Shown here: positions 63,101-64,000 of the stretch, piece by piece
How positions within the stretch are numbered: position 1 is the first letter of the stretch
Layout of the letters: every line of letters starts with the position of its first letter
NCBI RefSeq assembly: GCF_035222375.1
Contig: NC_085887.1
Coordinates: 2,951,501-3,015,500, forward strand
Reading direction: 5' to 3'
Length of the DNA: 64,000 nucleotides
Source: Podospora pseudocomata
Taxonomy: Eukaryota; Ascomycota; Sordariomycetes; Sordariales; Podosporaceae
The notes under the pieces: generated by a model
What the model was told of the DNA's origin: nothing
Databases searched by the model: none
The model's input: only the letters and a program-made list of their open reading frames with translations
Translations under genes and position numbers: made by a program

Positions 63101-64000
63101 CAGAGAGCAGATGGAGATGGCGGATTCCATCAGAGTATCGGCAGATTTATTGCTCACGGTTATCAACGACATCCTCGACTTTTCACGCATGGAAGCGGAC
63201 AAGATGAAGCTGTACATTATCGCCTTCAACCCGGAGGAGATGGTCCGAGAAGTGGTACGAGCAGTCTCTTACAGCAACCGGGAGAAGACGTCCAAAAAGA
63301 ACGTTAAGATTGTCCAAGACATCAATCTCCCGCCTATGCTCATCTACGGAGACCCGATACGTCTGCACCAAGTACTCGGCAACCTGATAGGAAACAGTTT
63401 GAAGTTCACCGAGGACGGGTCCATCACCATCGGCGCTCGGATCGACGAGGAGACTCCTGACAAAGCCACCTTGACGTTCTGGGTCAAGGACACGGGCATT
63501 GGTATCTCCCAGCAGCACCTCGAAAACCTGTTCCAGCCCTTCAGCCAAGCAGACGCCAGCACAGCGAGAAAGTATGGCGGTAGCGGTCTTGGGTTGAGTA
63601 TCTGCAAATCCTTGATCGAGACGATGATGGAAGGCACGATCCAGCTCGAAAGCGAAGAAAACGTCGGCACCACGGCCTGGTTCACGGTGACTTTTGAAAA
63701 AGCCAAGCCAGAGGTGGTGGCGGGCGACGAGCAAGCTCTTGCCAATGGCGACGACGGCCTGCTCCCGGTTGAATCCGCCTACCGGCAACAACAATCAAAC
63801 TCTGAAAACTCGTCCGACAGCATCACACTGACAGGCGGTTTCCAACCTTCCTCCTCCCACCCACCTCTGCCCCCGGCCCCGCCAAACCTAACCCAGATCC
63901 CTAAAGATGAGCTGAGGATCTGCATAGCGGAAGACAACGCCATCAACGCCAAGATTGCGATGCAGTACATGCAACGCTTGGGTTACCCAAACGTGGACAC
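57180..64000 (+). CDS. Group X hybrid histidine kinase with N-terminal kinase-like domain (runs off right edge)
   Basis: One uninterrupted frame from ATG 57180 (MDTAARLLDEQLESPARLFE), 2273 codons visible, end outside the window. Domain order: disordered head; Ser/Thr-kinase-like domain ~150-415; linker; NTPase with Walker A GAGGLGKT (~607) and Walker B CLDDLHYADD (~778); long helical/TPR-like middle; GAF ~1735-1885; coiled coil; HisKA with SHELRTPLNG (phospho-His 1952); HATPase with GNSLKFTEDG, DTGIGIS and GGSGLGLSICK; start of a receiver domain (ICIAEDNAINAKIAMQYMQR) from ~2243, its phospho-Asp beyond the edge. This is the layout of S. pombe Mak2/Mak3 and Candida Chk1, fungal group X, which signal peroxide and other stress through the phosphorelay to Sty1/Hog1 MAP kinase. 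The kinase-like part lacks HRD and DFG, see findings. Confidence 0.93.
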   Translation, partial: MDTAARLLDEQLESPARLFERLHQISGYVWDDSRPPFHSTYDNWHIYGTRFVSPFSSGGAVPTSPAPHNSPASQPGVAGFTLPPAHRPSSRDHRPSTSSQLSEVGSERSATSPPVILPTGSDVPVIEEPVVARVSYHVLREERTFHIFKSLIAHTDSSAERERIVKPLDIIRLPALPGDRGAVIVTVYEDPGPNYLWDVLDLGPAFYYAKKHGDGWEPSRPGHTGHKLAPPISLQHFLDFAIGSAQSLEMIHHGQGTIHGEIRGDTFHYNVETNKVKLVCLGSGLRSFEHGLTSTGWSALSRELGAKHKLQYISPEQTGRMPAEPDTRTDIYSLGALFWSLLTQHPVFHGESPLDVVQGVLSRRIPSISTFRIDVPEVIGRIIQKCTAKNVNDRYYSASGLRHDLTWVKKLLGVGDLQALKDMKIGTNDVSSFFRLPSSMIGRERERAELLKVIDRVAKRHSLALNGAAAHRQSDGSNVSTEVDAADVSSDGASSAEGTNRFGTSVTNKDRRSSLYHSAVGVDSVGAYTEVNSSGAVRPPRPWDRQHSVSLKESVQSAEASTSEPSWRSAAVATNGTDSSAASISRPLGPAKYRKQGQCEIVMIEGAGGLGKTCLVQSVLVDARRMGYCATAKFDTARRTAYGPLIKLLSSLFRQVWGERNTDTPFHQALKQSVRPTWPTLHKVLGLPEHMLPRLDTPLGRSSSSPQPPKSNNLRRRPSSPEFSGASSKLGASSASSSAQSTQEFLRGGSTTKVNRLANIFLDVLRLFTRHKFICFCLDDLHYADDESLELITQIVNAKLQMVLIITYRPDEMSPEKLYTITNPPKSEDHLRACYPITTKITLEPLSEEEIREYVSTTLSLPKDQVVSLALVLQSKTAGNPFYMREMLSAGHRKKCIWYDYTEGRWKFDLDRLFEHFRGEQDYDVLDTAFITRRLGELPQESRSILAWAALIGQTFSLDLIEKLMEGEFYYTDDNQDGSDDCAILPHGKQDIFAGLEAAIQAYIIIPGDRDDQFRFAHDRYIQAASALRECNSLKMHFVIARTLLAHFPKFQENTASHICESIEVIKKRISERAPFRKVLMERAGEAVESGARPTAAKYYSNALALLQSDPWNDDAPDVSYEETLQLHRRAAECFLYMGRPPSANMLLQTMIENARSPLDKTPAWVLQSRIFAQSGDSAQALTSLRQCLRAFGVNVDECPTMKKCDEQFEKLSVKIQNMDRQDVMNPLASSDPPPESLVSLGAVLAETTSAGWWSDCVVFYQLALLMVETHFTKGPYPQSGMAFLHMSMIALSRFNMVDFAQSLASICFDLLQKSSDPFSLVRGYMIYANFIGNIQDLTGATVEQLEANVLAAAPLGDRVSVILSFGLLALLKFFASQDCAELEVYCQFACDDIPSWHLDTKGGTLLISVRQLCRALQGKTRASQPLEVMNDDQHDASTYKNWLNTHTNNGGRSLLLYETMEIVPLFLYGHYGRAMEIGKACLEQAELLWSARNTRLAMFFYGLALAGTVLREQQDPREPPKGDPKVRRDEAIRKVEELNRKIKDWKAVHNVNYLAWSKLLDAQVSEMLGNHGIAIRQYEEALDHASEHGFVFEEALGNYLMANIFIRNAARRSARSALRDAVSLYRQFGATGIADLIETEHSILLHGPAGNLRTCDAGVQTDFFGDTASVQYRGVDTEESQQSTRAAVAALKGERMMAWRGSMQPEAGAGLPALDMIDLHGILTSSQAISSVLRVDELLRTMCSVILQACSGSATFAAIIVQDEGSVDWCVAASGDSENGATAHIPGIPLSGTDLVPENVILYCTRLREKVFLQDLVNDERFGNVSDQWLRKNPNSKAVIAVPIRHGNSKPLLGVLYLEGLPGSFTDRNVTVLELLVGQISISYSNALSMKSVERVSAENISMVELQKQALATAIEAEAKAKNAEAEAIRNVKLAEEATKAKSIFLANVSHELRTPLNGVIGNSELLRDSGLNREQMEMADSIRVSADLLLTVINDILDFSRMEADKMKLYIIAFNPEEMVREVVRAVSYSNREKTSKKNVKIVQDINLPPMLIYGDPIRLHQVLGNLIGNSLKFTEDGSITIGARIDEETPDKATLTFWVKDTGIGISQQHLENLFQPFSQADASTARKYGGSGLGLSICKSLIETMMEGTIQLESEENVGTTAWFTVTFEKAKPEVVAGDEQALANGDDGLLPVESAYRQQQSNSENSSDSITLTGGFQPSSSHPPLPPAPPNLTQIPKDELRICIAEDNAINAKIAMQYMQRLGYPNVD

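Overview
The window is nuclear DNA of a filamentous ascomycete, most likely a sordariomycete and perhaps Sordariales. Evidence: genes on both strands, spliceosomal introns of about 50-130 bp with GTAAGT-like donors and CTAAC-like branch points, and families typical of Pezizomycotina (group X hybrid histidine kinase, UDP-galactopyranose mutase, cytochrome b5-fused delta-9 desaturase, Nce101, Get2). I see no rRNA or tRNA gene, no transposon or virus-like fossil and no CRISPR array. I rebuilt 21 protein genes by joining open frames at splice sites; two run off the window edges.

Left third (1-27.4 kb): 5' part of a Hul4-type HECT ubiquitin ligase (-), a BAHD-like acyltransferase (-), a DUF2293 protein (-), the DEAH helicase DHX35 (+), a single-pass membrane protein with a collagen-like tail (+), the tail-anchor receptor Get2 (-), a SLAC1/Mae1-type dicarboxylate transporter (-) and a PRPP synthetase with a large insertion (-).

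Middle (28.8-46 kb): RNA polymerase III subunit Rpc17 (+) tail-to-tail with a divergent Rho/Ras-like GTPase (-); the tRNA pseudouridine synthase Pus3/Deg1 (+) tail-to-tail with the GPI-anchor subunit Gpi15/PIG-H (-); the delta-9 fatty acid desaturase (-); an endonuclease/exonuclease/phosphatase-fold protein (+); a CHY/RING ubiquitin ligase (+); ribosomal protein eL27 (-); Nce101 (+); a TTC36-like TPR protein (-).

Right part (46.7-64 kb): 4-hydroxyphenylpyruvate dioxygenase (+), a triose-phosphate/nucleotide-sugar transporter (-) head-to-head with UDP-galactopyranose mutase (+), and a very large hybrid histidine kinase (+) leaving the right edge.

Most neighbours are unrelated housekeeping genes. 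The best candidate for a working pair is the mutase plus transporter, which resembles the galactofuranose glfA/glfB arrangement known from Aspergillus. Other points of interest are the pseudokinase front end of the histidine kinase, a small GTPase with a non-canonical switch II motif, tiny coding exons (8, 11 and 30 nt), and a strong 5'-C-rich to 3'-G-rich switch within several genes. I did not find a clearly new multi-gene system.
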